Notes: generated by a model from the letters alone, not told the origin. A stretch of DNA of 54,729 nt from Planctomycetia bacterium (GCA_030527015.1 JAUNBR010000006.1:21452-76180); one strand, 5' to 3'; positions 25,287-34,097 are shown, numbered from the stretch's first letter. Numbers and translations: made by a program.

Positions 25287-26470
25287 CACGAACAATAAAA
25301 CCTTTATATTCAGCGAATATACGAAACTTTCCTCGAATTTCCACCGTGGGAATCGTGGGGGCAGGTTTAATGGGAGTTTCCATCGCGGCGGCGAATGCCC
25401 GGTGTGGGATCCCCGTGTGTATTTATGATGCGAATACGGAAATCCTTCGTACCGTGCCCGAACGGATTTTACAGGAACTGGATAATATTCCGAATGAGAT
25501 TAAACGTGAGAATTTCGCGTCTCTGGTGACCTGTGGCACGATGAAGGATATGAAAAAATGTGCACTGGTCGTGGAATGTATTATTGAGCGTGTCGAGGAA
25601 AAACGGGAACTTTATGCAAAATTAGAAAAGATCATGTCACGGGATGCGTTTTTGGTTTCGAATACGTCTACCATTCCGATCGAGGTACTTTCTGAAGAAT
25701 TACGTTTCCCGCACCGCTTCGCGGGGCTTCACTTTTTACATCCAGTACGTCACCGAGAATTAGTGGAAGTGATTCCTTCCACAAAAACAGAAGAAGGAAT
25801 CGTGCAGCGGCTGTGCGATTACGCTCTTTATATCGAGAAAACACCTCTGTGTGTGGCGGACTGTCCAGGTTTTGTGATTAACCGTTTACTGCAGCCATAT
25901 TTAAATGAAGCACTGAAAATGCTTCAGCATGGTGTTCCCATGAATATGGTGGAGGAAGCCGCATGTGATTTCGGAATGCCGTGGGGACCTTTACGCATCA
26001 TGGATGAAATCGGAATCGACACGGTATTTCACAGTGGGCGTGTACTTTTTGAAGCTTATCCAGAGTATGTTACGCCGTCCCCCATTATTATTTCCATGGT
26101 AAAGAAAAAATTGTTGGGTAAGAAAACAGGAGAAGGTTTTTATTGCTGGAGAGAACATGAAACCGCATCTGAAAATGGTCTTTTAAGGGAAAATCACCTG
26201 CAGAATAAAATGCCGGTATTTAATCCTGCAGCAGAAAAAATTATTCACTCTTGGAAAACTCAAGATTCTTTACGTTTTTCTGTATCTTCACTAAAAGAAT
26301 TATCGTATCGGCTTATGACAGCCATGGCCATGGAAGCTGCCCGAATCGTGCATGATGAAGTGGTGACGGAAAAAGATGAAGTGGATATGGCGGCAGTCAC
26401 AGGTCTTGGTTTTCCTGCGCATTTAGGAGGGCCGATAAAATGGCTGGCAAAAGAAATAAAACCTGGTTAA
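25283..26470 (+). CDS. 3-hydroxyacyl-CoA dehydrogenase family protein
   Basis: 395 aa. The NAD-binding Rossmann motif is VGIVGAGLMGVSIAAANARC (residues ~24-43). It is followed by VVECIIERVEEKRELYAKLE, the catalytic His region GLHFLHPVRHRELVEVI, DCPGFVINRLLQPYLNEA and the C-terminal domain motif GPLRIMDEIGIDTV. The last ~100 residues (after KTGEGFYCW) hold a partial second C-terminal domain (AAVTGLGFPAHLGGPIKW), as at the end of FadB-type enzymes, without the hydratase half. It would oxidise 3-hydroxyacyl-CoA with NAD. Coupled by a 4-bp overlap to the sirohaem-reductase-like gene, an odd partner. A terminator follows only after two or three MITEs, at 26912. Confidence 0.88.
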   Translation: MTRTIKPLYSANIRNFPRISTVGIVGAGLMGVSIAAANARCGIPVCIYDANTEILRTVPERILQELDNIPNEIKRENFASLVTCGTMKDMKKCALVVECIIERVEEKRELYAKLEKIMSRDAFLVSNTSTIPIEVLSEELRFPHRFAGLHFLHPVRHRELVEVIPSTKTEEGIVQRLCDYALYIEKTPLCVADCPGFVINRLLQPYLNEALKMLQHGVPMNMVEEAACDFGMPWGPLRIMDEIGIDTVFHSGRVLFEAYPEYVTPSPIIISMVKKKLLGKKTGEGFYCWREHETASENGLLRENHLQNKMPVFNPAAEKIIHSWKTQDSLRFSVSSLKELSYRLMTAMAMEAARIVHDEVVTEKDEVDMAAVTGLGFPAHLGGPIKWLAKEIKPG

Positions 26471-26503
26471 TGGACACCAAAATGTAAGTACGAAGTATGT
26501 ATA

Positions 26504-26610
26504 TATACTCTGGTTCTCTTTAAATTTCCGTTTTGTGCGCCTCTAAACGCCAGTATTTTCAGCGAAACAAAAATGCCAGGGAAACGGAAATTTATAGTGT
26601 ATCAGGTATA
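26504..26610 (+). repeat. MITE copy (~107 bp)
   Basis: TATACTCTGGTTCTCTTTAA to TATCAGGTATA, hairpin intact; 33 bp after the dehydrogenase stop. Confidence 0.9.
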
Positions 26611-26695
26611 AACATGATGGCCTCTGTTAAAACCAGCCTTCCTTTTAGGAAACGAGAAAAATGTGAAAATCATGGTGTCCAGGAAATACTGATTA

Positions 26696-26784
26696 TGCCC
26701 GACACACGATAAATTTCGCTTCCCCTGTTCGTGTCAGGCCAGCCAGCATTCACTGTGCTTTCGTGGCCGCACAAGATGAAAATT
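26696..26784 (-). repeat. Truncated MITE
   Basis: Minus orientation, ATGCCCGACACACGATAAAT; the other end is cut where the plus copy at 26785 begins, which suggests one inserted into the other. Confidence 0.6.
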
Positions 26785-26890
26785 TATACTGGTTCCACCT
26801 TAAATTTCTGTTTTGTGCGCCTCTAAACACCAGTATTTTCAGCGAAACAAAAATGCCGGGGAAACGGAAATTTATAGTGTATCGGATATA
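26785..26890 (+). repeat. MITE copy (~106 bp)
   Basis: TATACTGGTTCCACCTTAAA to GTATCGGATATA. Very close in sequence to 26504 (both read TGTGCGCCTCTAAAC). Confidence 0.9.
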
Positions 26891-26911
26891 AAGTGAATAT
26901 GGCCAAAATAA

Positions 26912-26963
26912 AAAACAGAAGGAAGAGCTCCGGATAAGGGAAAATCTTCCTTCTGTTTTTTCT
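26912..26963 (+). terminator. Terminator of the reductase-dehydrogenase pair
   Basis: AAAACAGAAGGAAGA (26912-26926) pairs perfectly, 15 bp, with TCTTCCTTCTGTTTT (26944-26958), then more T. It is 440 bp behind the stop codon because MITEs fill the space. Confidence 0.7.
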
Positions 26964-27015
26964 GTAAGAGGAAAAAGTATTTTTTAGTCGCGATTTATGG
27001 GTAAAATCAGATTTT

Positions 27016-27110
27016 GAACCCGACACATATGAAATTTCACTCCCTCCCAACTTTTTTACTTCGTGGCAAAAACCGCTTCCATGGTCACATAAAACGGAAA
27101 GTTACGCAAA
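27016..27110 (-). repeat. Degenerate MITE
   Basis: CCGACACATATGAAATTTCA and, at the other side, CACATAAAACGGAAAGTTAC. A further left-half fragment (CTCCTTTAAATTTCC) follows directly. Confidence 0.55.
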
Positions 27111-27224
27111 TTCTCCTTTAAATTTCCTTTTTTTGTAGCTTTAAAAGGAAATTTTAAAAGAGAACCTGTGTAAATTTCGTTTCATACCGCTAAAAAATCT
27201 TTTACGAAAAGTGGATTTTCGTAA

Positions 27225-27327
27225 TATACAGATTCTTCTTTAAATTTCCGTTTTGTGCGCTTCTAAACGCCAGCTTTTTTGTCGCCGAAAACGCCTGAAA
27301 AGCCGGATTTTTATAGTGATCGGGTAC
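27225..27327 (+). repeat. MITE copy, variant hairpin
   Basis: TATACAGATTCTTCTTTAAA, then TTTTGTCGCCGAAAACGCC in place of the usual hairpin, right end AGTGATCGGGTACA. Confidence 0.75.
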
Positions 27328-27448
27328 AAAACCGTACCTGCTTCCGAATGTAAATTCCATTTTGCGTGCCGTGTGCATAAACGTTTTCATGTATCTCTAA
27401 AAACCAGAATGCTTACCGGCAGACAGGTGAAGTAAAATTTTATATTAT

Positions 27449-27557
27449 ATTACCCCCGATACACTAATAATTTTCTTTTCCCCTGCCTGCTGACAGGCAG
27501 GCTTTTTTGTCGCCGAAAACGCCTAAAAAGCCAGATTTTTATAGTGTACCGGATATA
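27449..27557. repeat. Hybrid MITE with two right ends
   Basis: Left side is an inverted right end (CCCCCGATACACTAATAATT), middle CCTGCCTGCTGACAGGCAGG, right side the normal right end (TTTATAGTGTACCGGATATA). It shares TTTTGTCGCCGAAAACGCC with 27225. The rest of 27111-27622 holds only fragments. Confidence 0.7.
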
Positions 27558-27622
27558 AAATATGGAAAAAGTATGATGAAAATTTTATCGCATATCGGAT
27601 TTTGTCCGTAAGCGAAAAAAGA

Positions 27623-28453
27623 TTATCCGTGAATGACCTTTCGCAGATGCTCGATACTCCGGGCAGCCTGATCTAAAGTTCCACACTCGACACTAAGCAC
27701 TATATCCTGCGGTAAAGGACGCAGAATGGCCACGACAGCCTCCCAGTCAATTACTCCATCACCACATGCGCAGCCGACTGCGGTCCCCATGACTTTCCCA
27801 CGTTCAGCATCTGACTGGGCGACGGAAATATCTTTTGCGTGCATATGCACTAAACGGTGCTTAATACGGTCCAGCCACTGAATCGGATCTTGTCCACCAA
27901 GATATGCATTACCGGTATCAAAATTCGCACCGATATTTGGTAAGTCGACCAGATTCAGAATCCTGTCATATTTATCTGGAATCAGAGAATACGTCTGGTG
28001 CATTTCCAGCCCCAGTTTAATTCCACGTGGCATACAGACTTTCGCGGCCTCCATGATGGAATAACGGATCAGAACGAAATCCTCTTCCTCTGTCGTCCAT
28101 GGCTGCTTATGTCCCTCATGCGTATTAATCACGGGAGCACCACATTCTTTGGCATAACGCGCGGCCTGCTTAAGATACTCCACCGCGATTTCAGGTTTCG
28201 AAAGCTGTGAATGGCTGGAAAGCGCAGATAATTTCAGATGGTGCTTTTCACAGGCCTGACGAATACGCAGCGGATCATCCAGCATGGAAACGCTATGAAA
28301 ATATCGTGCTTCAGAAAGAAGCTCTCGCCCCCAGTGAACCATGGGTTCTATATATTCATAACCCAGCTCTGCGGCAAATTGTACTCCCCATTCAAAACTT
28401 TTATGACTGGTACGAACAGCTTCCAGATTTAATCCGATTCCAATTTTCCCCAT
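27623..28453 (-). CDS. Sugar phosphate isomerase/epimerase-like TIM-barrel protein
   Basis: 276 aa from ATG 28453, placed by AAAGGAG a few bases upstream; the longer open frame upstream runs into a MITE. It belongs to the xylose isomerase-like TIM-barrel (AP endonuclease 2) superfamily. It shows GIGLNLEAVRTSHKSFEWGV at the start, ELGYEYIEPMVHWG, the metal-site Glu in GIKLGLEMHQTYSL, NIGANFDTGNAYLGG (Asp ligand) and RLVHMHAKDI (His ligand), with a final Glu in VLSVECGTLDQ. Such enzymes act in inositol or rare-sugar catabolism. The Gfo/Idh oxidoreductase gene 760 bp upstream on the same strand is a typical partner, although a terminator separates them. Confidence 0.85.
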   Translation of the reverse strand: MGKIGIGLNLEAVRTSHKSFEWGVQFAAELGYEYIEPMVHWGRELLSEARYFHSVSMLDDPLRIRQACEKHHLKLSALSSHSQLSKPEIAVEYLKQAARYAKECGAPVINTHEGHKQPWTTEEEDFVLIRYSIMEAAKVCMPRGIKLGLEMHQTYSLIPDKYDRILNLVDLPNIGANFDTGNAYLGGQDPIQWLDRIKHRLVHMHAKDISVAQSDAERGKVMGTAVGCACGDGVIDWEAVVAILRPLPQDIVLSVECGTLDQAARSIEHLRKVIHG

Positions 28454-28493
28454 TTTTTTCTCCTTTAATAAAATAAAGATATGTTCCTGTTTA

Positions 28494-28599
28494 TATACAC
28501 GATATACTACAATTTTCCACTTCTCCGGCATTTTTGCTTCCCTGAAAATGTCTGCCTTCAGAATCACACGAAACGGAAATTTAAAGTGGAAACAGTATA
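28494..28599 (-). repeat. MITE copy (~106 bp), just upstream of the isomerase-like gene
   Basis: TATACACGATATACTACAAT to GTGGAAACAGTATA, hairpin intact. It begins 40 bp upstream of the start codon, so it is in the promoter or 5' leader. Confidence 0.9.
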
Positions 28600-28835
28600 A
28601 ATCACCTTTTTATAAAAAAGTTTCTTTTATTATAACCTAAAACATAAAAATATCCACGGTGTTTTTTTGTCAAAAAATAGCACTTTTCCGTATAAACACA
28701 AAACACGAAAAATGCTCACACAGCGTGCACAATAAATATCTGATTTACAGGGACATCCACATGTGTACATGAAACATCTTCATCCATGGTCTTAACAAAC
28801 ATCCATTTAATCTGTGGCCGTATAAAATGTCATGT

Positions 28836-28942
28836 TATACCTGGTCTTACTTTAAAATTCCGTTTTTTTGTGACTCTAAACGCAGGCATTTTCAGCGAAG
28901 CAAAAATCCCTGAAAGTGGACATTTATAGCACAGTGAATATA
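28836..28942 (+). repeat. MITE copy (~107 bp)
   Basis: TATACCTGGTCTTACTTTAA to CACAGTGAATATA. Confidence 0.8.
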
Positions 28943-28944
28943 AA

Positions 28945-28976
28945 AAAAGATGGAGAACGGAATATTCTCCATCTTT
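28945..28976 (-). terminator. Terminator of the Gfo/Idh gene
   Basis: On the minus strand: AAAGATGGAGAA, loop TATTCCG, TTCTCCATCTTT, then a run of T. It is 236 bp behind the stop at 29212, with MITEs in between. Confidence 0.75.
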
Positions 28977-29120
28977 TATACTCGACACACATAAAATTTC
29001 ACTTTCCATGGCTTTTTATACCCGATATACCATAAATTTCAGCTTCCTCGGCATTTTTATTCGCTAAAAATACCTGCTTCTGCGCCGCACAAAACGGAAA
29101 TTTAAATGAGAATCAGTATA
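28977..29120 (-). repeat. MITE: solo end (28977-29014) then full copy (29017-29120)
   Basis: Solo end TATACTCGACACACATAAAA; full copy TATACCCGATATACCATAAA to GAGAATCAGTATA. Both are minus orientation, end to end. Confidence 0.85.
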
Positions 29121-29211
29121 CGCATCTGCCAGCAGCAGACAGAGCTGAATTACGGATTTTCAGAGCCTTACAAAAGTTAAATTTAACTGGAATCAGTCTC
29201 TCATAAGGAAA

Positions 29212-30567
29212 TTAAAATTTTTCATATCCATTATGGAAGGTGGGGGTAACCAGGGATTCCAGACGTGCTTTATCCTCAGGATTATTAGTAATCGTCAGAT
29301 CTTTAGCGTTCCATTCCACCCGTGGTCCGAGTTCTTCCGATTTAGAGGCACCCCAGACGGCGAGGTTTCCTAAAAGAATGGTTTCGGTTAAAGGAGCTGC
29401 ATAATCGGGGAAATTCGACCAGCATTTTGTGGGATCATTCGCTTTAATTGCTTCTGCGAATTCCACGAAATGCCCTGGAGAACGCACAAAATCAATTTTT
29501 TCACGACAATTTTGGATTTCATCTTCTGGAATGCCATAAAATTTCTTGTCACGGCCATAATCATCTTTCGAGTATAACTTTCCTTTCGTGCCGATCAGCA
29601 GACAGCCAGATCCTCCAGGTTTATCACCTTCCAGCAGAGAGGCATCCGGACGCTGACCGCCGTCCATCCAAGTAAATTTAATGGAGGGGCGCCAGTCGTT
29701 TCCAGGAAAATCAAAATTAATAATAGACCACTTCGGTAAGCTGTCATAATTATGGCCAGATGTTTTGGCCTGAACCCATGTGGGGTTCCGAAGATCTAAA
29801 CCTGCATAAGCCATATTCACAGTGTGACATGCCATATCCCCCAGGGCGCCAGAACCGAAATCCCACCAGCCACGCCAATTAAAGGGATCATACTGTCCGC
29901 TGGCATAAGGACGTTTGGGAGCCATTCCGAGCCATGCATCCCAATTTAAGTGTGCAGGCGGAGTTTCAGGTGCTTTTCTTGTACCACCCTGTGGCCAGAC
30001 CGGACGGTTACTCCAGACGATCACTTCTTTTACTTCGCCCAAAATTCCGGCGCGTAACATGGCAGCGGTTTCCCGTAATCCACTTTCCGCAGAACCCTGA
30101 TTTCCCATCTGCGTAATGACTTTCATTTCGCGCGCGATTTCTCCCAGCCGACGTGCTTCATAAATCGTCCTGGTTAAAGGTTTTTGGCAGAAACAGTGTT
30201 TCCCCATTTTCATACCCATGGCCGCGATGACCCCGTGCATGTGATCTGCCGTGCTGACGGTAAAGGCGTCTATTTTATCGCCCAGTTCTTCGAACATCTG
30301 ACGATAATCTTCATACTGTTTCGCTTCGGAAAAACGTATTTTCCCGCCCTGAAGCTGTTTTTTGTTCGTGTCACACAGCGCAACAATTTCTCCTGCTTTC
30401 GCGGCATCAGCCAGATCGCTGATGCCTTTCCCTCCGATTCCCACGGCGGCAAAAGCAATTTTTTCGTTGGGAGATTCTTTCGCTAATAAATCGGATGTAA
30501 TAATAACTCCTGTGCCCACGACAGCGGTGGCCTTCAGAAAATCACGACGATTGGTTTTAAGTGTCAT
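29212..30567 (-). CDS. Gfo/Idh/MocA-family oxidoreductase with Tat signal
   Basis: 451 aa. The N-terminus NRRDFLKATAVVGTGVIITS is a twin-arginine signal, so the folded, cofactor-loaded enzyme is exported. The Rossmann part reads AFAAVGIGGKGISDLADAAK and GEIVALCDTNKKQL; the family EKP-type motif appears as GKHCFCQKPLTRTIYEARR; GNQGSAESGLRE follows. The C-terminal domain carries DFGSGALGDMACHTVNMAYA (conserved H in the active-site region), a pattern of the large secreted group in Planctomycetes. It would oxidise or reduce a sugar or sugar derivative with NAD(P). Substrate unknown. Next downstream gene on the strand is the isomerase-like TIM barrel. Confidence 0.9.
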   Translation of the reverse strand: MTLKTNRRDFLKATAVVGTGVIITSDLLAKESPNEKIAFAAVGIGGKGISDLADAAKAGEIVALCDTNKKQLQGGKIRFSEAKQYEDYRQMFEELGDKIDAFTVSTADHMHGVIAAMGMKMGKHCFCQKPLTRTIYEARRLGEIAREMKVITQMGNQGSAESGLRETAAMLRAGILGEVKEVIVWSNRPVWPQGGTRKAPETPPAHLNWDAWLGMAPKRPYASGQYDPFNWRGWWDFGSGALGDMACHTVNMAYAGLDLRNPTWVQAKTSGHNYDSLPKWSIINFDFPGNDWRPSIKFTWMDGGQRPDASLLEGDKPGGSGCLLIGTKGKLYSKDDYGRDKKFYGIPEDEIQNCREKIDFVRSPGHFVEFAEAIKANDPTKCWSNFPDYAAPLTETILLGNLAVWGASKSEELGPRVEWNAKDLTITNNPEDKARLESLVTPTFHNGYEKF

Positions 30568-30711
30568 AATTAATTTCTCCTATAAAAATTCGGAAACATC
30601 TAAAATGAGAAACATCGGAGGGAAATGAAATATATCACGGAATTCTTCCCGAATGATATTTCTGATACATAACTTTAATTTTTAAAATTTATTCGTCACA
30701 AAAATAACGTT

Positions 30712-30894
30712 TTATATTTCTGAAACACACAAATTTTCGCTTCTCTGGCATTTCTTGTCGGAAAACATCCCAAAAACCACACGATTTATACTGTTTCCAC
30801 TTTAAATTTCCATTTTATGCGGCTCTTAAAACAGGCATTTTCAGCGAAACAAAAATACCGGAGAAGCAGAAATTTATAGTGCATCGGGCATATA
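30712..30894. repeat. MITE: truncated minus copy (30712-30785) followed by full plus copy (30787-30894)
   Basis: Truncated copy: CACAAATTTTCGCTTCTCTG. Full copy: TATACTGTTTCCACTTTAAA to GCATCGGGCATATA. Confidence 0.8.
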
Positions 30895-30921
30895 AGTATG
30901 TTTCTGTGTACAAAATCCGTA

Positions 30922-31061
30922 TATACTGGCACTCCTTTAATTTTCTGTTTTATACGGCTCTTAAAGCCAGATATTTTAGCTCTCCGCCTGCTCGGCAGGG
31001 GAAAATGAACCGGCCTGTCCGCGGACTGGGAAAGCTAAAATTAAAGTGTACCACGTATATA
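30922..31061 (+). repeat. MITE copy, extended variant (~140 bp)
   Basis: TATACTGGCACTCCTTTAAT, two extra stems (CTCCGCCTGCTCGGCAGGGG and GGCCTGTCCGCGGACTGG), right end GTACCACGTATATA. Confidence 0.75.
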
Positions 31062-31154
31062 AAGTGAAATCCAGTTCTTTTCAGTATACTCTTTCGAATC
31101 GTAGGATGCAAGAGAAAAGGGGAAAAGAAAGAAAAATTTTTTAAAAAATTTAAA

Positions 31155-31257
31155 ACTTATACTGTTTCTGTTTTTTTGTAGTTCTGCCAGCAGTTTTTCA
31201 GAAAAAAACTCCGAGTGAAGAATTTTCAAAAAAGATTTCGTATGTTATACGGGTATA
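31155..31257 (+). repeat. Degenerate MITE
   Basis: TTATACTGTTTCTGTTTTTT at the left and TTATACGGGTATA at the right; the interior is decayed. Confidence 0.55.
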
Positions 31258-31273
31258 ATGTGTCCAGTAATCA

Positions 31274-31395
31274 TATACCCGATACGCTATAAATTTCCGC
31301 TTCCTCGGCATTTTATTTCGCTAAAAATACTGGCGTTCAGAGCCGCACAAAACGGAAATTTAAAATGGAACCAGATATAAAATGGAACCAGTATA
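31274..31395 (-). repeat. MITE copy with its end duplicated
   Basis: TATACCCGATACGCTATAAA to AATGGAACCAGATATA (31379), followed directly by a second AAATGGAACCAGTATA (to 31395). It ends 38 bp from the cytochrome stop codon. Confidence 0.85.
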
Positions 31396-31432
31396 TATCG
31401 GACATAATAACTGGAAAATAGTTCTGATTTTA

Positions 31433-33841
31433 TTATTTTTTATAATTATTCTTCTTATTTTCTTTACAGTATTCCAATAAATCTTGAAAACTGCGCTGCT
31501 CAGGCCATCTGGCCGCGAGATTTTCTGCGATTTTTAAGGCATTCTCCCAGTCTTCTTCCTGAATATAAAGGATGGTTAACGCATGGGGATAATCAGGATT
31601 CTCTGGCGCCAGTTTCCATGCACGCAGAAGATGAAGTGCCGCGTCAGGGCGTTTATTTTGTTTCATCAGAGCCAGAGCACAATTATACTGTACACGGGGA
31701 TCATTTTTCATTTTTTCCGCCGCTTTTTGCAGGAATTCTGTGGATTCTGCCAGCCTCTGTGGAGATTCCGCCAGTAAAAGCCCCAGACTATAATAAGACT
31801 CTCCTCGGTCTGGCGCGATCTGAATCATGGCGCGAAATTCTTGTTCTGCCTGAGGTTTCTGGTTCATCGCATTATAAAGCATTCCCAGGTTATTACGGAC
31901 GGGCAAAAAACGTGGAAATAATTTTTTCCCGGCCAGGTATGCGTCTAGAGAATGTGAGAAATTTTTTCTGTCAGACCAATAAATTCCACGATTAAGATAA
32001 GACTCCGGCTGATCTGCCAGAAAGTCCAGACTGGCTAAATATTCTTTTTCCACTTCACGATACACCGTCTGAATTTCTTCGGGAAACTGTTCCACAGGGA
32101 GTTTTGCCAGGATGGCGCAGGCCTCCAGGCGGATGGCGCGGAGAGGGTCTTTTAATTTCGGCGCGATAAACTGAAATAACCGGACCGGGTGCGGTTCACT
32201 GGAAACCACCCTCAGCGCGGCATAACGAATAAGATCATTCGGATCATTTAATAGTTTTTCACCAGCATTTCTGGCGTCTGGTGTATGATAATGTGATAAA
32301 AGCAGCAGTGCACTGGCACGGACGATCGGCCATAAATCTTTCCTGTGAAGCAGAGAAATTAATTCTTTTTCACCTTCTTGATATGCCTGCCGGGATGCGT
32401 CAGATGTGATTCCCAAACGTCCTTTTTCAAGAGAAATGGCAAAATGTGGTTCATTCACCGTCAGCGGTCCGTACCATTCTCTGCATTTTTGGTGTGCCCA
32501 AAGAGCGGTTTCCCCTTTCGATTCATCATGATGACAGTGATTACAGGCATTCGGAATCGGCGTTTTCAGCTTTCCACCTTCTTCTGGTGTTAAACTTAAA
32601 TCCGGACGCGGACGACGAATACTGTGGTCATAACGAATATCGTTTCCCATATAAACTGTTGGCGGAAGGTGGCATTCCACACATTTCGTACCCGGTTTCG
32701 TGGAATCTGGATGATGATGGTGCGCGGGCGTATCATAAAACATGGGAATGTGACACCGAGTACAGACATGATTATCCGGCTGTAAAAGACGGCCGCTGTG
32801 AACATTATGACAGTCTGCGCAGGCCACTCCTTTATTATACATGTTACTCTGTAAAAAAGATGTGTACTCAAAATCCTCTTCCAAAATCTGACCGTCTGCA
32901 TAAAAAGAGTGTGTGTCCAGTAACTCAGGAATATAATGATCCATCAGTTTTGTACCAGGTTTCCAGTCGGGAAACAGACTCCGTCTCCGTGCATGGCAGG
33001 CACCGCAGGTTTCGACTGTCATGTGCCAACTTTTGGGAGTCAGACGTAAAGAAGTGGTCAGAGAGCTGCCATTTTCATCACGAGCAAAATCTTTTTTTCC
33101 TGCTTCCAGGAACTTTTCTGCCAGCTCGATGTGCGCGCTGCCTGGACCGTGACAGGCTTCACATCCGACATGAATTTCACTCCATGTGGTGTTATATGTG
33201 TTATTTTGCGGATTAAAATTCTTTTTAATGTTCGTGGAATGACAGTCGGCGCACATATAATTCCAGTTCTGTAATGGTCGTCTCCAGTAAAGCTCATCTT
33301 CCGGTGGAAGCGGATCATTCGGATACAGGTGAAACCATTTTTTTTCACGACTGTCCCACGCCTGTGGCAGACACTGAACACGTCCGTCCTGAAATTTTAC
33401 TAAATACTGCTGCAGTGGATACACACCGAAAACGTATGAAATGGGAAATGACTGCATTTTTCCTGACAGATTTTCTGTTTCCACATAAAAACGCTGGTCT
33501 TTTTGCGTCATTTTGGCTACTTTCCCGAAATGTGATAATTCGGCATTACAAAAATTTCCCAAAACTGTTTTTTCTGTGGCCACGGCCATGGACTGGGAAT
33601 GGTGAGAAGTTTTCCATTCAGTATATTCTTTAGGGTGACAGTGACGGCAGCTTTCGGATCCACAGTATTCCGCGTCTGTAGGTGCCCTCCACCATGATGG
33701 CACTTCTGGGATTTTTCCTGTGGGGGCGATTCCTGACTGAAATAAGGATGGTGCCTGTGCCGAAACAAAAACTGGAAAATTTCCTGCGGTAAACAGAAAA
33801 ATTAAGAATCCGATCAGTCGAGGAGAAATGTAAAAATGCAT
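31433..33841 (-). CDS. Secreted octahaem cytochrome c with HEAT-like and TPR repeats
   Basis: 802 aa from ATG 33841 (AAGG upstream; a GTG at 33850 would add three residues). A signal peptide (IGFLIFLFTAGNFPVFVSAQ) exports it to the periplasm. Residues ~60-450 carry eight CXXCH haem sites: CRHCH, CADCH, CEACH, CGACH, CADCH, CTRCH, CVECH, CNHCH. The arrangement recalls cytochrome c554-type electron carriers. Residues ~500-600 form HEAT-like helices (RYAALRVVSSEPHP), and ~640-790 form TPRs (FLPVRNNLGMLYNAMNQKPQ, GESYYSLGLLLAESPQR). Fusions of this kind are frequent in planctomycetes. It likely passes electrons in anaerobic respiration; partner unknown. No haem-lyase or reductase gene is adjacent. 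Confidence 0.88.
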   Translation of the reverse strand: MHFYISPRLIGFLIFLFTAGNFPVFVSAQAPSLFQSGIAPTGKIPEVPSWWRAPTDAEYCGSESCRHCHPKEYTEWKTSHHSQSMAVATEKTVLGNFCNAELSHFGKVAKMTQKDQRFYVETENLSGKMQSFPISYVFGVYPLQQYLVKFQDGRVQCLPQAWDSREKKWFHLYPNDPLPPEDELYWRRPLQNWNYMCADCHSTNIKKNFNPQNNTYNTTWSEIHVGCEACHGPGSAHIELAEKFLEAGKKDFARDENGSSLTTSLRLTPKSWHMTVETCGACHARRRSLFPDWKPGTKLMDHYIPELLDTHSFYADGQILEEDFEYTSFLQSNMYNKGVACADCHNVHSGRLLQPDNHVCTRCHIPMFYDTPAHHHHPDSTKPGTKCVECHLPPTVYMGNDIRYDHSIRRPRPDLSLTPEEGGKLKTPIPNACNHCHHDESKGETALWAHQKCREWYGPLTVNEPHFAISLEKGRLGITSDASRQAYQEGEKELISLLHRKDLWPIVRASALLLLSHYHTPDARNAGEKLLNDPNDLIRYAALRVVSSEPHPVRLFQFIAPKLKDPLRAIRLEACAILAKLPVEQFPEEIQTVYREVEKEYLASLDFLADQPESYLNRGIYWSDRKNFSHSLDAYLAGKKLFPRFLPVRNNLGMLYNAMNQKPQAEQEFRAMIQIAPDRGESYYSLGLLLAESPQRLAESTEFLQKAAEKMKNDPRVQYNCALALMKQNKRPDAALHLLRAWKLAPENPDYPHALTILYIQEEDWENALKIAENLAARWPEQRSFQDLLEYCKENKKNNYKK

Positions 33842-33883
33842 CAGAGACACCTTAAAATAAAGAATACTTCTTAAAGTATGAAT

Positions 33884-33989
33884 TATACTGGTTCCACATT
33901 AAATTTCCGCTTTATTCCAGCTCTTAACGCAGGCATTTTCAGCGCATCAAAATGCCGGTGAAGTGGAATTTTATAGTGTATCGGGTATA
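33884..33989 (+). repeat. MITE copy (~106 bp)
   Basis: TATACTGGTTCCACATTAAA to GTATCGGGTATA. Nearly identical to 34264; both have the unusual CAGCGCATCAAAATGCCGG loop. Confidence 0.9.
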
Positions 33990-33997
33990 TAAACTGT

Positions 33998-34097
33998 TTT
34001 ATACCTGATGTGCCATAAAACTTCCATTTACCCGCATTTTACTTCACCGAAAAGGTCTGAATGTTTTCGTGCCCGCGTAAAACAAAATTTAACGCTG
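33998..34097 (-). repeat. Degenerate MITE
   Basis: TATACCTGATGTGCCATAAA, then ACCCGCATTTTACTTCACCG; far end decayed. More fragments run on to about 34190. Confidence 0.6.
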
